A stretch of 46,548 nt of DNA from CAYXWM01 sp964468805 (GTDB taxonomy: Bacteria; Bacillota; Clostridia; Lachnospirales; WRBF01): positions 1 through 46,548 of the forward strand of contig CAYXWM010000015.1 in the NCBI GenBank assembly GCA_964468805.1, written 5' to 3'. A program made the position numbers and the translations under genes. Positions 26,452-35,590 of this stretch are shown piece after piece (the first letter of the stretch is position 1; each line of letters starts with the position of its first letter). The notes under the pieces are model-generated. The model had not been told where the DNA came from. It searched no databases and saw only the letters and a program-made list of their open reading frames with translations.

Positions 26452-27594
26452 CTATTCTTCTTCAGATTCTGCGGCAGTTGAATCCGTGAATTTAGGTTCT
26501 CCGCTGAAGACACAAATCCAAGTCTTGCCTGTGTTTAACTTTAATTTATTTCCTTCTGAATCAAACCATTGGGTTGGGCTTTGATGTGAAGATTTTTTCC
26601 ATGAAATCGGGGTGTAAACTCCTTTGGTTATCAAGTAACCCTTACCGGAAGAAATCAAATCAACATCTCTGCGACCCGCCTCATCACCGCTAATTACGTT
26701 CATCTTTGCAGTTTGTATAATAACATTTGAAACAGTTAATTGAGTATTGTTTTCATCGTCCATATGAGGTTCGCCGGCATCAAATTTTTTGTATAGTCCG
26801 GTTTCGCTGTCAAATTCAAAATCAGAATAATATGAACCCGAATAATTAACGTTGATTTTATCAGCCTTTTCGGAATTGTCGGGGACAGTTTCTTCCTTAT
26901 AAAAATCAAACATTGGTTCATAATCGTCTTTTATTTCTTGGCGATAGCCCATCCGTTCAACGCCCTCTGCCATTTTGGGTGAATCGGTGTAAGCACTGTG
27001 TTCCAGCATTTTTGGAATACTGCTGCGTTTGGGGTCCCGCCAATATGTTTTGCTGTCATAAATTCCGTTTAAGTTATTGATTGCCAAGCTTTTTAAAGCT
27101 TTTTCAGCCTGTGGGCTTTGACCGTAATGAAAAAAGGCAGCATCATTATCCAGAGCAAAATCCAAAAAATAATGTCTGGCACTGCGAACCGGTCCTATCT
27201 TTTCAGAGTCTCCTCCTTGAAAAATCGCAACTATACGCGTAATGTCACCTTCGGACAGTACTTCGTAATATAAATCTGCTTGGCTAATACCGCTTTGGGG
27301 TTTCGCCACATGCATATTGTTTATAACCACAGCATAGGGTCTAAGTTTGGCTATTTCTTCGTCTATATATTCCCCTGTAAATTTACTGATTTCCTTGCCG
27401 GTCAAATCAGGGGTTGGCTCGGGAGTTGGTGTGGGCTCGGTTGATGAAGCGGGGTTACCGGGCGCAGGCGAATTTAAAACTACCGAATCAATTTCAGCAT
27501 CCGTCTTCAATACAGCTCTTAATATCAACAACGTAGACAAAATTATAATACAAAAAAACAATACTGCTAAAAGTACTTTTTTGTTTTTCAACAA
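26452..27594 (-). CDS. DUF3048 domain protein (YerB-like)
   Basis: 380 residues with an N-terminal membrane segment (about 7-27) and a Pro/Thr/Glu-rich linker. A DUF3048 domain follows, recognised by RPYAVVINNMHVAKPQSG, YYEVLSEGDITRI and VGPVRSARHYFLD-like motifs (here KIGPVRSARHYFLDFA). The function of the family is not established; YerB is a B. subtilis homologue. It is exported or membrane-anchored. The start is TTG at 27594 behind AAGGAGG, 64 bp after ybeY, so it is the last gene of the yqfC-ybeY operon. Confidence 0.88.
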   Translation of the reverse strand: MLKNKKVLLAVLFFCIIILSTLLILRAVLKTDAEIDSVVLNSPAPGNPASSTEPTPTPEPTPDLTGKEISKFTGEYIDEEIAKLRPYAVVINNMHVAKPQSGISQADLYYEVLSEGDITRIVAIFQGGDSEKIGPVRSARHYFLDFALDNDAAFFHYGQSPQAEKALKSLAINNLNGIYDSKTYWRDPKRSSIPKMLEHSAYTDSPKMAEGVERMGYRQEIKDDYEPMFDFYKEETVPDNSEKADKINVNYSGSYYSDFEFDSETGLYKKFDAGEPHMDDENNTQLTVSNVIIQTAKMNVISGDEAGRRDVDLISSGKGYLITKGVYTPISWKKSSHQSPTQWFDSEGNKLKLNTGKTWICVFSGEPKFTDSTAAESEEE

Positions 27595-27658
27595 ATTTGC
27601 CTCCTTGGTTATCTGATACTTTTATCTTTAGTGTGATAAACATTATAAACTTATGAAA

Positions 27659-28114
27659 TTAAATCAGACCCATCTTTTTTAAAGTCTCTTTTTGCTTATT
27701 TATCATGATTTCCTCGTCATGATTATTTAAGTGGTCATAACCCAATAAATGCAGGGTTGAATGTATGGTTAAAAATGCTACTTCCCTTTCTATACTGTGC
27801 CCATATTCCTCGGCTTGTTCCAAGGCTCTGGGATAGCATAAAATAATATCGCCTATGGGTAACAGCAGGTTCTGTTTTAATTCCGTTTCCAACTCCTCCG
27901 GTTCAAGCAGAGGAAAGGACAAAACATCCGTAACCGAGTCTATATTTCTGTATTGCCTGTTTAGGCTTTGGATTTCTTCGTTATCAACTACGGATACAGA
28001 AACCTCCAAGGGACAGGTTATACCTTCGTTTTCTGCTGTTTTAATTATGGCACGGTTGATTAATTCTTCAAATTCAAAGCTTTCGTCTGTACGAATATCA
28101 ATCTCTATTTCCAT
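27659..28114 (-). CDS. ybeY: Endoribonuclease YbeY (16S rRNA maturation)
   Basis: A 151-residue metal-dependent RNase. The signature HSTLHLLGYDH with the downstream His of NNHDEE binds zinc. It acts in rRNA processing and ribosome quality control. Three in-frame ATGs are clustered (28123, 28120, 28114); only the last has normal spacing to the AGGGGG site. The gene overlaps the end of pgpH, as is common in this conserved order. Confidence 0.95.
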   Translation of the reverse strand: MEIEIDIRTDESFEFEELINRAIIKTAENEGITCPLEVSVSVVDNEEIQSLNRQYRNIDSVTDVLSFPLLEPEELETELKQNLLLPIGDIILCYPRALEQAEEYGHSIEREVAFLTIHSTLHLLGYDHLNNHDEEIMINKQKETLKKMGLI

Positions 28115-30218
28115 TTCCATCATCCCCCTGCGTTTTTTCCCTGTTTGTTTTGGGATAGGGTATTCTTTCGTGATACATACCCTTAAATACTCGCATAAAA
28201 GACCCGATTATAGTCTCCAGGTCTTTAATGGTCAACAATGAATCCATAAGCTGACCATCGTCCAATTTATCTTGCACCAAACGTCTGACCAAAGCCTCCA
28301 CATCTTTAATGTTTTTTCCTGTGGATCGGACAGCAGCCTCCACGGTATCAGCCAACATAACAACGGCGGCTTCTTTTGATTGAGGCTTCATAAATGTATA
28401 ACGAAAATCTTCTTCGTTTAGTTCCTGTTCTGAACCTGTTTGAGCTTTGTGCAAGAAATATCTGATTATGGAATTACCGTGATGCTGGGTAACTATATCC
28501 TTGACCACTATAGGTAATTTATGTTCGTTGGCAAGCTGTAAACCGTATTCCACATGAGATTTTATTATATCCACAGATTCCATAGGATCCATTTTGTCAT
28601 GGGGATTTTCCGCAATCTGATTTTCCGAGAAAAAGTGGGGATATTTTAATTTACCTATGTCGTGATAATAACCGCCAACCCTTGCCAAATATGAATTTGC
28701 GTCTATATCTATTGCCGCTTCTTCAGCCAAATTGGAGACTATCAAACTGTGATGATAAGTTCCCGGTGCTTCTATGGATAATCTGCGTAAAAGTACATTT
28801 CCCGGGTTAGTTAAGTCCAATAATTTAATGGATGTAACCACGCCAAAAGTGGCCTCCCAGACCGGAAGACTGCCTACGGTTAGTATAACAGACAAGAATC
28901 CGAATGAGGCTGCGAAAATCGCCGAATATAAAATTTCGGGAGTATATTTCTTATCTACAAACAAACATATACCCAAGAGCACAAGAAAATTAAATACAAA
29001 GGCAAAAAAGCCCACAATAATAATTTTACTTCGCTGAATGGTATATTTTGATAGCAGGGATATAAAAATACCTATGGCAGTAAAATACAGAATGTAATTT
29101 ATATCTGCTCTGCAAATTATGGCACTGACCACGGTAATTACCAAATTCAGCATTATTGCCAGCCTGGAATCCAAAATCATGGACAAGAGCATGGTAAAAA
29201 TTGCAATGGGTTGGAAATAATATTCAAAGTTAAAGGCACTTAAAGACCAATTTATAAAAATATTAATTAAATACAACGTTGATATAAATAATGCATCACG
29301 TTTTACGGTCAATATGTTTCTGCTAAAATTGGCTATAAACATAAATGCCAAGAAAAACATAAAGCTTACTATCAACACAGAACCTAAAACCGGGGCCGGA
29401 TTTTCCAGATAACCTTCACGGATTATCCCCAAATCCTGCAAGGCAATAAAAGCCTCTCGGCTAATCCTTTGACCTTCATCAACTATGGTTTCGTCTTTCA
29501 AAAAATAGACTATTTCATATTCGGAAGCACGTTTGGTTTTTGCCTGTTCCGTTTCTTCTTCGTTGACCACTATATTGGGAACCAGATAAGCTGTTACTAT
29601 GTCATAACATAATGTCTTTGTATCTGCCACCAAATCAAGCTTTTCAGCTTCATTTTTTACATACATCAAATTTTTTGCATCCAGCTCTTGGATTCCTCTG
29701 TCCAAGACTGTAGCCAGCAAAACCTCTACCTGCTTCTTAAAATGCAGAAAATCGGCAGTTTCCATGCTGATCAACAATTCTGACATACTGGGGGTTAATT
29801 TAACCTGCAAATTTTGAGGTGTGGTAGTAGGCAAAACCGGTTCGGTTGTTGCAAAGTCATCCGGCGGATTGTTTTCCGCTAACTTCCGTAGATCCCGTAA
29901 CTCTTTTATATAAGAAAAAAATATTTCTAAGTCAGTATTAATCTTTTCCGCAACATCTGTGTCACGTTCCAAAATGGGTTCCATTTTGTCTGCCGCATCA
30001 AGGGCAGCCATACGATTACGCTCTGTTGCTATTCTGTTTTCTATTTTACGAGGAGCTTTAAACCTCTGCATTGCCGGGCTTCCTTCTTGGATGTTAAACC
30101 CGTCTTGTGCGTAGCCCGACAAAAATATTAAAGCAACCGTAGTTATATACATAAATAAAGCCAGGAAGGTATTTAACTTACGATTAACCGTTGTCGAGGC
30201 TTGGCTGTTTTTTTCCAT
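28098..30218 (-). CDS. pgpH: 7TM-HD phosphohydrolase, c-di-AMP phosphodiesterase (PgpH/YqfF)
   Basis: A 706-residue membrane protein. TM1 is at about 17-37. The extracellular 7TMR-HDED domain spans about 45-270, a seven-helix membrane block about 280-460, and a cytoplasmic HD domain about 480-680, with THYH-type GTYHHSLIVSNLAE and the GGYYHDIGKLKYP signature. Family members hydrolyse c-di-AMP. It sits in the conserved yqfC-yqfD-phoH-yqfF-ybeY order. The ATG at 30218 follows GGAGG. It connects functionally to darA elsewhere in this window. Confidence 0.94.
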   Translation of the reverse strand: MEKNSQASTTVNRKLNTFLALFMYITTVALIFLSGYAQDGFNIQEGSPAMQRFKAPRKIENRIATERNRMAALDAADKMEPILERDTDVAEKINTDLEIFFSYIKELRDLRKLAENNPPDDFATTEPVLPTTTPQNLQVKLTPSMSELLISMETADFLHFKKQVEVLLATVLDRGIQELDAKNLMYVKNEAEKLDLVADTKTLCYDIVTAYLVPNIVVNEEETEQAKTKRASEYEIVYFLKDETIVDEGQRISREAFIALQDLGIIREGYLENPAPVLGSVLIVSFMFFLAFMFIANFSRNILTVKRDALFISTLYLINIFINWSLSAFNFEYYFQPIAIFTMLLSMILDSRLAIMLNLVITVVSAIICRADINYILYFTAIGIFISLLSKYTIQRSKIIIVGFFAFVFNFLVLLGICLFVDKKYTPEILYSAIFAASFGFLSVILTVGSLPVWEATFGVVTSIKLLDLTNPGNVLLRRLSIEAPGTYHHSLIVSNLAEEAAIDIDANSYLARVGGYYHDIGKLKYPHFFSENQIAENPHDKMDPMESVDIIKSHVEYGLQLANEHKLPIVVKDIVTQHHGNSIIRYFLHKAQTGSEQELNEEDFRYTFMKPQSKEAAVVMLADTVEAAVRSTGKNIKDVEALVRRLVQDKLDDGQLMDSLLTIKDLETIIGSFMRVFKGMYHERIPYPKTNREKTQGDDGNGNRD

Positions 30219-30317
30219 ATCAACCTCCGGGGTTAAAATTCTGACCTTGGGGATAAGTTGTAATGCAAAATCTCATGCAAAGGTCCGAAATTTTCTTGGT
30301 GCAAAATCAATACCTAA

Positions 30318-30349
30318 AGGGAAACCTTTTCCGCAGAAAAAATTTCCCT
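30318..30349 (-). repeat. Repeated hairpin between phoH and pgpH (family C copy 2)
   Basis: AGGGAAA and TTTCCCT arms flank a CCTTTT..AAAAAA core. The hairpin and its flank AAAACT match the element at 2665-2700. It sits in the 180-bp gap after phoH. Confidence 0.65.
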
Positions 30350-30398
30350 AAAACTCACTTCAAGCTTTGTAGATGAGTTATTTAATCTTAAAATTTTA

Positions 30399-31376
30399 TT
30401 ACTTTTTAAATTTTTCTGATGTTGTATTATATTTATCATATGCCAAAACAATTTTTTGAACCAAGGGATTTCTGACAACGTCTTTGTTGGTAAGGTTACA
30501 AATTTCTATGTCTTCAACGCCTTTTAAAATCTTCACAGCATCAACCAAACCGGATTTTTTACCCTCCGGTAAGTCAATTTGAGTAATATCACCGGTTGCT
30601 ACGATTTTCGAGCCGTGACCAAGACGGGTAAGAAACATTTTCATTTGTTCCTTGGTTGTATTTTGAGCCTCGTCCAAAACTATAAAGGAGTTGTCCAAGG
30701 TTCGCCCTCTCATATAAGCCAAGGGAGCTACTTCAATGGCACCTCTCTCCATATTTTTCAAGAAAGTTTCCGCACCCATAATTTCGTAAAGTGCATCATA
30801 CAAAGGACGTAAATAGGGGTCTACTTTTTGCTGTAAATCACCGGGAAGAAAGCCCAATTTTTCGCCGGCTTCTATGGCAGGTCTTGTTAATATTATTCTT
30901 CCCACTTGATTGTTTTTAAATGCCGTAATTGCCATAGCCATGGCAAGGTAGGTTTTACCTGTACCCGCCGGTCCCAAACCGAAAACTATGGTATTGTTTC
31001 TTATGCTGTCCACATAACGTTTTTGACCCAAGGTTTTGGGTTTGATGGGTCTGCCGGAAATGGTTAGGCAGATTTGGTCGTCGCTGATTTTTTCTATGTC
31101 GCCAAAGGTTTCGCCGCCCTCCATAATCTCCGCTATAAGATAATTTACGTTTTGGGCGGTAATGCTTGTACCTTTTTCGGCAAAGGCAATAAGCTTTTTA
31201 AGCACGGAAACAGCCTTGCCCACATCTCCCGTACCGCAGACCTGAACGCTTTCTCCTCTGTTTACTATGGAAACGGAAAAAGTTTTTTCGATAATTTGAA
31301 TGTTTTCATCCAACATTCCGAATACATTGCTTATAAGTTCGTTGTTAAGTTCAATTTTAGCTGATTTATTCTCCAT
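30399..31376 (-). CDS. phoH: PhoH-family ATPase
   Basis: A 325-residue cytoplasmic P-loop protein. The N-terminal part (about 1-100) is KH-like. The PhoH ATPase core has Walker A GPAGTGKTYLA (about residue 135), Walker B FIVLDEAQNT and the TGDITQIDLP motif. The family resembles helicase cores and may act on RNA; the neighbouring ybeY supports an RNA role. It is third in the yqfC operon. The ATG at 31376 has a purine-rich GGAAGGG upstream. Confidence 0.94.
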   Translation of the reverse strand: MENKSAKIELNNELISNVFGMLDENIQIIEKTFSVSIVNRGESVQVCGTGDVGKAVSVLKKLIAFAEKGTSITAQNVNYLIAEIMEGGETFGDIEKISDDQICLTISGRPIKPKTLGQKRYVDSIRNNTIVFGLGPAGTGKTYLAMAMAITAFKNNQVGRIILTRPAIEAGEKLGFLPGDLQQKVDPYLRPLYDALYEIMGAETFLKNMERGAIEVAPLAYMRGRTLDNSFIVLDEAQNTTKEQMKMFLTRLGHGSKIVATGDITQIDLPEGKKSGLVDAVKILKGVEDIEICNLTNKDVVRNPLVQKIVLAYDKYNTTSEKFKK

Positions 31377-31405
31377 TCCTTACGCCCTTCCGTTAGCATT
31401 GGTAG

Positions 31406-31511
31406 TATACTGATTCCATTTTAAACAGAGGATAAAAATAATAGATTTTTTTCCAACGGTTCAAGGAAAAAGCTATTATTTTTGTCCTTCATCTTATTTG
31501 AAATTAGTATA
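31406..31511 (-). repeat. MITE-like palindromic element, family B copy 1
   Basis: A 106-bp element with ends TATACTGATTCCAT and a matching inverted right end (ATTAGTATA). The inner arms AAAAATAAT / ATTATTTTT and TTTTTTCC / GGAAAAA make a long hairpin. It lies between yqfD and phoH. Copies are at 33400-33506 (opposite orientation) and 45404-45506 (same orientation). Confidence 0.85.
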
Positions 31512-31607
31512 ATTGCGTTAATCTTATGATGCAAAACATCTTTGAGGAAACTTTAAAAGTCTCCTCATTTTGTTCTGTTATTGATTTTATTATTGATTCT
31601 ATTCATT

Positions 31608-32912
31608 CTATTGTTGACTTTCTTGCGGATTTTGTTGCGGATTTTGCTCCTGTTGTTGAGAATTACCTTGTTCGGGGTTTTGCTCATAGTTATCTTGAAT
31701 TTCATTTAAAATATTTGGTGTTTCCGTAATTTGCAGAGGAACTTCCATATCTATGCGTTCGTTGGTGGTGATTATGGCATTAACGGTTAATCCGTCGGGA
31801 AGTTCCACAAATTCGATTTCTTTGTTTAAAATATCCGCGGCAAAGTCAAATTCTCTGAGTATTCTGCCGGTAAGCATTTTGTCTGCCAGCTCTTTTGCCC
31901 GGTCCACGGTATGATATTTTTCTATATTGTTAAATTCTCTGTAGAGGGTCGTATTTATAATTATAGGTAAAGGATAGTCTTCCGATAATTTGACTTGCTC
32001 ATGCTTTGTAATTTTATCATAATTCATATATGGAACGCCAGTACCAAAAAAATTTAAATTTTTATCAAACAAAGTTAGGCTGTGATCCTTTCTGTGCAGA
32101 CCGGTGTATTGTTTTTCGTAGTATTTAAAAGGTACTTTAAAACTGATTTTATAATACATCTTTGCCCAAATTTGTGCCTTGGCATGGACATATTCGCTGA
32201 TTATTCCCGCATCGTTTTTTTCCGCAACTTCCGCACTGACCAAAACATCTCCCGCAAGAACCGTATCGTGCTCCTTAACCAGAGGCGTTCCGGTTTCTGT
32301 GGCTATATGAGTAATCAAACCGTCTTTTTTTGCTATAATGTTGCAAGGTATGCTTTTGTCTATGAGAGTAGGTTTGGGAATGGTTTCGGCTATTTGAAGG
32401 GTAGCTTTTGTGCCGGAGATATTTACGTTTACCCAAGATATATCCGGAAAGTTTTTCATAAGCTTTTTCTTGAATTCGTTTATATTAAGCTTGTGCTTCA
32501 TGGAACCTACGCCCAAGCCCTCTGCCTTGCAATATATGTATAACTCCTCTTGTCCAATTCGTTTATTGCCTTGAATCTCCACAAGCCAAATAAAACTTGA
32601 TAAAAAATACAAGGAAAATATGAAGAATAAAAAACCTGCCAAGAGTAATTTTCTTTTTCTGTAACGATGAGCTATAAAGGGATAGCCTTTTTTACCCACA
32701 ATTTTCATTTTGCAGCCGGTTTTCCTCGCACAAAGCCTTAATATTCCATAGGATTTTACCGAAGCTTGCAGGCATACGCCTTGGTCCGTTCGTTCCACAT
32801 CCCAAAAATAAATTCCCTTGTGGGTGGCCATGTTGATAAAACGTTCCACGCTCACACCCATTACTTGTATAATAACATATCCTCTGATAAAGTTCCAGAA
32901 ACTTAAAAGCAT
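31608..32912 (-). CDS. yqfD: Sporulation protein YqfD
   Basis: 434 residues. The N-terminal part (GYVIIQVMGVSVERFIN) resembles YqfD/spore IV proteins. One membrane helix lies at about 90-112, followed by a large extracytoplasmic region. The C-terminal tail is Gln/Asn/Pro-rich. YqfD is needed for efficient sporulation in the mother cell. The start is the ATG at 32912 with GGAGG upstream, 17 bp after yqfC; a longer reading from 32978 runs into yqfC. The Gln-rich tail is unusual in length. Confidence 0.92.
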   Translation of the reverse strand: MLLSFWNFIRGYVIIQVMGVSVERFINMATHKGIYFWDVERTDQGVCLQASVKSYGILRLCARKTGCKMKIVGKKGYPFIAHRYRKRKLLLAGFLFFIFSLYFLSSFIWLVEIQGNKRIGQEELYIYCKAEGLGVGSMKHKLNINEFKKKLMKNFPDISWVNVNISGTKATLQIAETIPKPTLIDKSIPCNIIAKKDGLITHIATETGTPLVKEHDTVLAGDVLVSAEVAEKNDAGIISEYVHAKAQIWAKMYYKISFKVPFKYYEKQYTGLHRKDHSLTLFDKNLNFFGTGVPYMNYDKITKHEQVKLSEDYPLPIIINTTLYREFNNIEKYHTVDRAKELADKMLTGRILREFDFAADILNKEIEFVELPDGLTVNAIITTNERIDMEVPLQITETPNILNEIQDNYEQNPEQGNSQQQEQNPQQNPQESQQ

Positions 32913-32929
32913 ATTGTTCCTCCGTAAGT

Positions 32930-33211
32930 CTATAAAATATATTCCATGGCCGTTATATGGCCGGTTATTTTTATACAATCGGCTGTAATCTGCTTAATAC
33001 ATAAAACCCGTCCCTGTACCCTGAAAATACCGCAGCTTGTGTTTACTCTAATTCTCTCGTTTGTATACTCTATAATCCCTTTATAATTTTCTATTGTTAT
33101 TTCGCAATTTCCCACTACGGATATTAAAGGAAGGTTTAATACTATTTCCTTCGGCAATTCAAACAACTTGATGATTTTGTTTTTAAGATTATTCACTTCG
33201 CCTTTTCTCAT
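32930..33211 (-). CDS. yqfC: Sporulation protein YqfC
   Basis: A 93-residue YabP/YqfC family protein with LPKEIVLNLPLISVVG and ITIENYKGIIEYTNERIRV. It is small, mostly beta, and made in the mother cell during sporulation. The ATG at 33211 follows GGGAGG; an ATG six codons earlier lies in front of that site. It is the first gene of the operon. Confidence 0.93.
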   Translation of the reverse strand: MRKGEVNNLKNKIIKLFELPKEIVLNLPLISVVGNCEITIENYKGIIEYTNERIRVNTSCGIFRVQGRVLCIKQITADCIKITGHITAMEYIL

Positions 33212-33252
33212 ACCGGTACCTCCCTTCATAAAATTTTATTCCCATGACCTGT

Positions 33253-33281
33253 AATTTATGAACCAAACCAAACATATAAGC
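33253..33281 (-). promoter_or_regulatory. Candidate sigma-E promoter of yqfC-yqfD
   Basis: On the minus strand GCTTATA (33275-33281), 14 bp, CATAAATT (33253-33260). The -10 matches the sigma-E consensus CATACAHT at 7 of 8 and the -35 at 5 of 7. The implied leader is about 35 bases. Mother-cell expression is expected for these genes. Confidence 0.4.
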
Positions 33282-33399
33282 CCAAAAACAACGCTGAATA
33301 CTATTCAAAAATATTTAATAATTAACCTATTAACAATGCATACTATTATCAAATAAAAAATCCGTTACAAATTCTTTCTTTGCAGTCAAAATCATTTAA

Positions 33400-33506
33400 T
33401 ATACTAATTCCATATAAGATGAAGGAAAAAAATAATCGTTTTTTCCTTGAACCCTTGGAAAAAATCAATTATTTTTATCCTCTGTTTAAAATGGAATCAG
33501 AATATA
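33400..33506 (+). repeat. MITE-like palindromic element, family B copy 2
   Basis: About 107 bp, in reverse orientation to the copies at 31406 and 45404. The left end is TATACTAATTCCAT; the right end GGAATCAGAATATA is slightly altered. It lies between the divergent yqfC and pstS genes. Confidence 0.82.
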
Positions 33507-33672
33507 ACCCAATATTTCGTATTTTATTCCGGCAAATAAAAACTTTACACAGATTTTACAAAAGAACGCTGTTATTTTTACAAAGCAAGTGTATTATCCT
33601 TTTGCGGTCAAAATTATAAATTTATGTACATAGGCCGTATCTGACTATGATAAATAAGGAGAAATCAAATCT

Positions 33673-34611
33673 ATGAAAAAAATATTAGGTATTGTTATTT
33701 CCGTAATCCTTGCCATGGCAGCTTTAACTGCTTGCGGCAGTCCTGCAACTCCTTCACCGAGTCCCTCTGCTTCCGCAGACAACACTGCCGATCAACCCGC
33801 ACCGTCTCCTGCAGCTCAAAACAATTTTGATACCAATGCAGATATCAACGTTGTTTCTCGTGAAGAAGGCAGCGGTACCAGAGGCGCTTTCATCGAATTA
33901 TTTAAAATCGAAGTAAAAAATGATGACGGTTCCAAAAAAGATATGACCACCAAAGAAGCCGACATTGCAAATAAAACAGACGTAATGATGACTACAGTTG
34001 CTAACAACCCTTATGCTATAGGTTACTCTTCCATGGGTTCTTTGAACGATACTGTAAAAGCTCTTAAAATCAATGATGTAGAAGCTACAAGCGAAAACGT
34101 TATCAACGGATCATACAAAATTTCCAGACCCTTTAACATAGCTACAAAAGGCGAACCCACAGGACTTACCAAAGACTTTATAGACTTTGTGCTTTCCAAA
34201 GAAGGTCAAGAAGTTGTTGGTAAAAGCTACATTCCCGTTGTAGATGAAGCACCTGCATTTAACAACACCAACGTTAGCGGACGTATTGTTATCGCCGGTT
34301 CTACTTCCGTATCACCCATTATCGAAAAACTTAAAGAAGCTTACTTGGCAATCAACTCCAATGCAGCTATCGAAATTCAAACTACCGACAGTACAGCAGG
34401 TATGACCGGTGCTATCGAAGGTACTTGCGATATAGGTATGGCAAGCCGTGATTTAAAAGATGCCGAAAAAGCAGAATTAACTCCTGTTGTTATTGCCCTT
34501 GACGGTCTTGCAGTTATCGTTAACAATGAAAATCCTCTTGAAACTATCACTCCCGAACAAGTTAAAAGCATCTTCGTTGGTGAAGCCTTATCTTGGAGCG
34601 AATTGCAATAG
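33673..34611 (+). CDS. pstS: Phosphate-binding lipoprotein PstS, circularly permuted form
   Basis: A 312-residue extracellular phosphate-binding lipoprotein (lipobox LTAC). The order of conserved blocks is unusual. The SREEGSGTRGAF block, normally in the second half, comes first (about residue 60). The GSTSVSPIIEKLKEAY block, normally at the N-terminus, comes at about 215, followed by STAGM, CDIGMASR and DGLAVIVNNENP. This amounts to a circular permutation, a form I recall from other gut and soil Clostridia. The ATG at 33673 follows AAGGAG. It is the first gene of the phosphate operon. Confidence 0.92.
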   Translation: MKKILGIVISVILAMAALTACGSPATPSPSPSASADNTADQPAPSPAAQNNFDTNADINVVSREEGSGTRGAFIELFKIEVKNDDGSKKDMTTKEADIANKTDVMMTTVANNPYAIGYSSMGSLNDTVKALKINDVEATSENVINGSYKISRPFNIATKGEPTGLTKDFIDFVLSKEGQEVVGKSYIPVVDEAPAFNNTNVSGRIVIAGSTSVSPIIEKLKEAYLAINSNAAIEIQTTDSTAGMTGAIEGTCDIGMASRDLKDAEKAELTPVVIALDGLAVIVNNENPLETITPEQVKSIFVGEALSWSELQ

Positions 34612-34651
34612 TCCGGTTATTATAAAAAACTTTTTCCTTATACTCCCTCTT

Positions 34652-34681
34652 ACAGAAACCCACTTAACAGTGGGTTTCTGT
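34652..34681 (+). repeat. Perfect hairpin between pstS and pstC
   Basis: A 13-bp perfect stem ACAGAAACCCACT / AGTGGGTTTCTGT with a 4-base loop and no T-run. It probably protects the pstS message from 3' decay, giving more binding protein than permease. Confidence 0.75.
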
Positions 34682-34720
34682 GAAATATATTAAAATTAAT
34701 GTGACGAAACCCAATCGGAG

Positions 34721-35590
34721 GTGATTGAGATTATTCAAAAGTTTAGAGAAACTGCGGCAAAATATTTATTCATACTCTCGGCAACCGCCTCTATTCTGGC
34801 GGTCATCTTAATTTGTTTGTTCTTGTTTGCTAACGGTATACCTACCATAGGAAAAATAGGTATATTTGAGTTTCTTTTGGGTAAGGAATGGTCTCCCGGA
34901 GATACTCCGCCCCTTTTCGGAATCTTCCCGATGATTTTGGGCAGTATTTACATAACCGCCGGAGCTATAGTCATCGGTGTTCCCATAGGCATACTTACCG
35001 CTGTATTTATGGCAAAAATTTGCCCAAAGGGGCTTTACAGAATTTTAAAACCGGCGGTAGAACTTCTGGCCGGTATACCTTCCGTTGTATACGGCTTTTT
35101 CGGCATTGTTGTAATAGTACCCTTAATAAGAATGATGTTTGGCGGTAGCGGAACAAGTATTTTAACAGCCTCTGTATTGCTGGGTATTATGATACTTCCC
35201 ACGATTATAGGCATAACCGAAAGCGCAATCAGAGCCGTACCGGACAGCTACTACGACGGTGCCGTTGCTTTGGGTGCAAGCCACGAAAGAGCAGTATTCA
35301 GAGTTGTTTTACCTGCGGCAAAGTCCGGAATTCTCGCCGCCATAGTTTTGGGTATAGGCCGTGCAATAGGCGAAACCATGGCAGTTATAATGGTTGCCGG
35401 TAACCAAGCTCGTATGCCTGCCGGTTTGCTCAAAGGTATTAGAACTCTTACCGCCAATATAGTACTGGAAATGGGTTACGCCGCGGAATTGCACAGAGAG
35501 GCCCTGATTGCTACGGGCGTTGTGTTGTTTGTATTTATTTTGATTATAAACCTAGCCTTCTCTGCTCTCAGAAAGGGGTCTAAGAATTGA
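34721..35590 (+). CDS. pstC: Phosphate ABC transporter permease PstC
   Basis: A 289-residue inner-membrane permease with six transmembrane segments. The permease EAA-like loop (DGAVALGASHERAVFRVVLPAA) is at about 188-208. The start is uncertain. GTG at 34721 opens the frame but lies inside a nine-base perfect ribosome-binding sequence, GGAGGTGAT (34717-34725). No other ATG, GTG or TTG follows before the first membrane helix. ATT codons at 34730 and 34733 are correctly spaced, so an AUU start is possible. The downstream pstA overlaps its stop. Confidence 0.93.
   Translation: MIEIIQKFRETAAKYLFILSATASILAVILICLFLFANGIPTIGKIGIFEFLLGKEWSPGDTPPLFGIFPMILGSIYITAGAIVIGVPIGILTAVFMAKICPKGLYRILKPAVELLAGIPSVVYGFFGIVVIVPLIRMMFGGSGTSILTASVLLGIMILPTIIGITESAIRAVPDSYYDGAVALGASHERAVFRVVLPAAKSGILAAIVLGIGRAIGETMAVIMVAGNQARMPAGLLKGIRTLTANIVLEMGYAAELHREALIATGVVLFVFILIINLAFSALRKGSKN

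Larger units (their letters stand above)
33212..33672. other. Divergent intergenic region between yqfC and pstS
   Basis: About 460 bp. It holds a candidate sigma-E promoter for yqfC (33253-33281) and a family B element (33400-33506). About 165 bp of AT-rich sequence before pstS must contain its promoter; I could not assign a clear Pho box. Confidence 0.55.
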
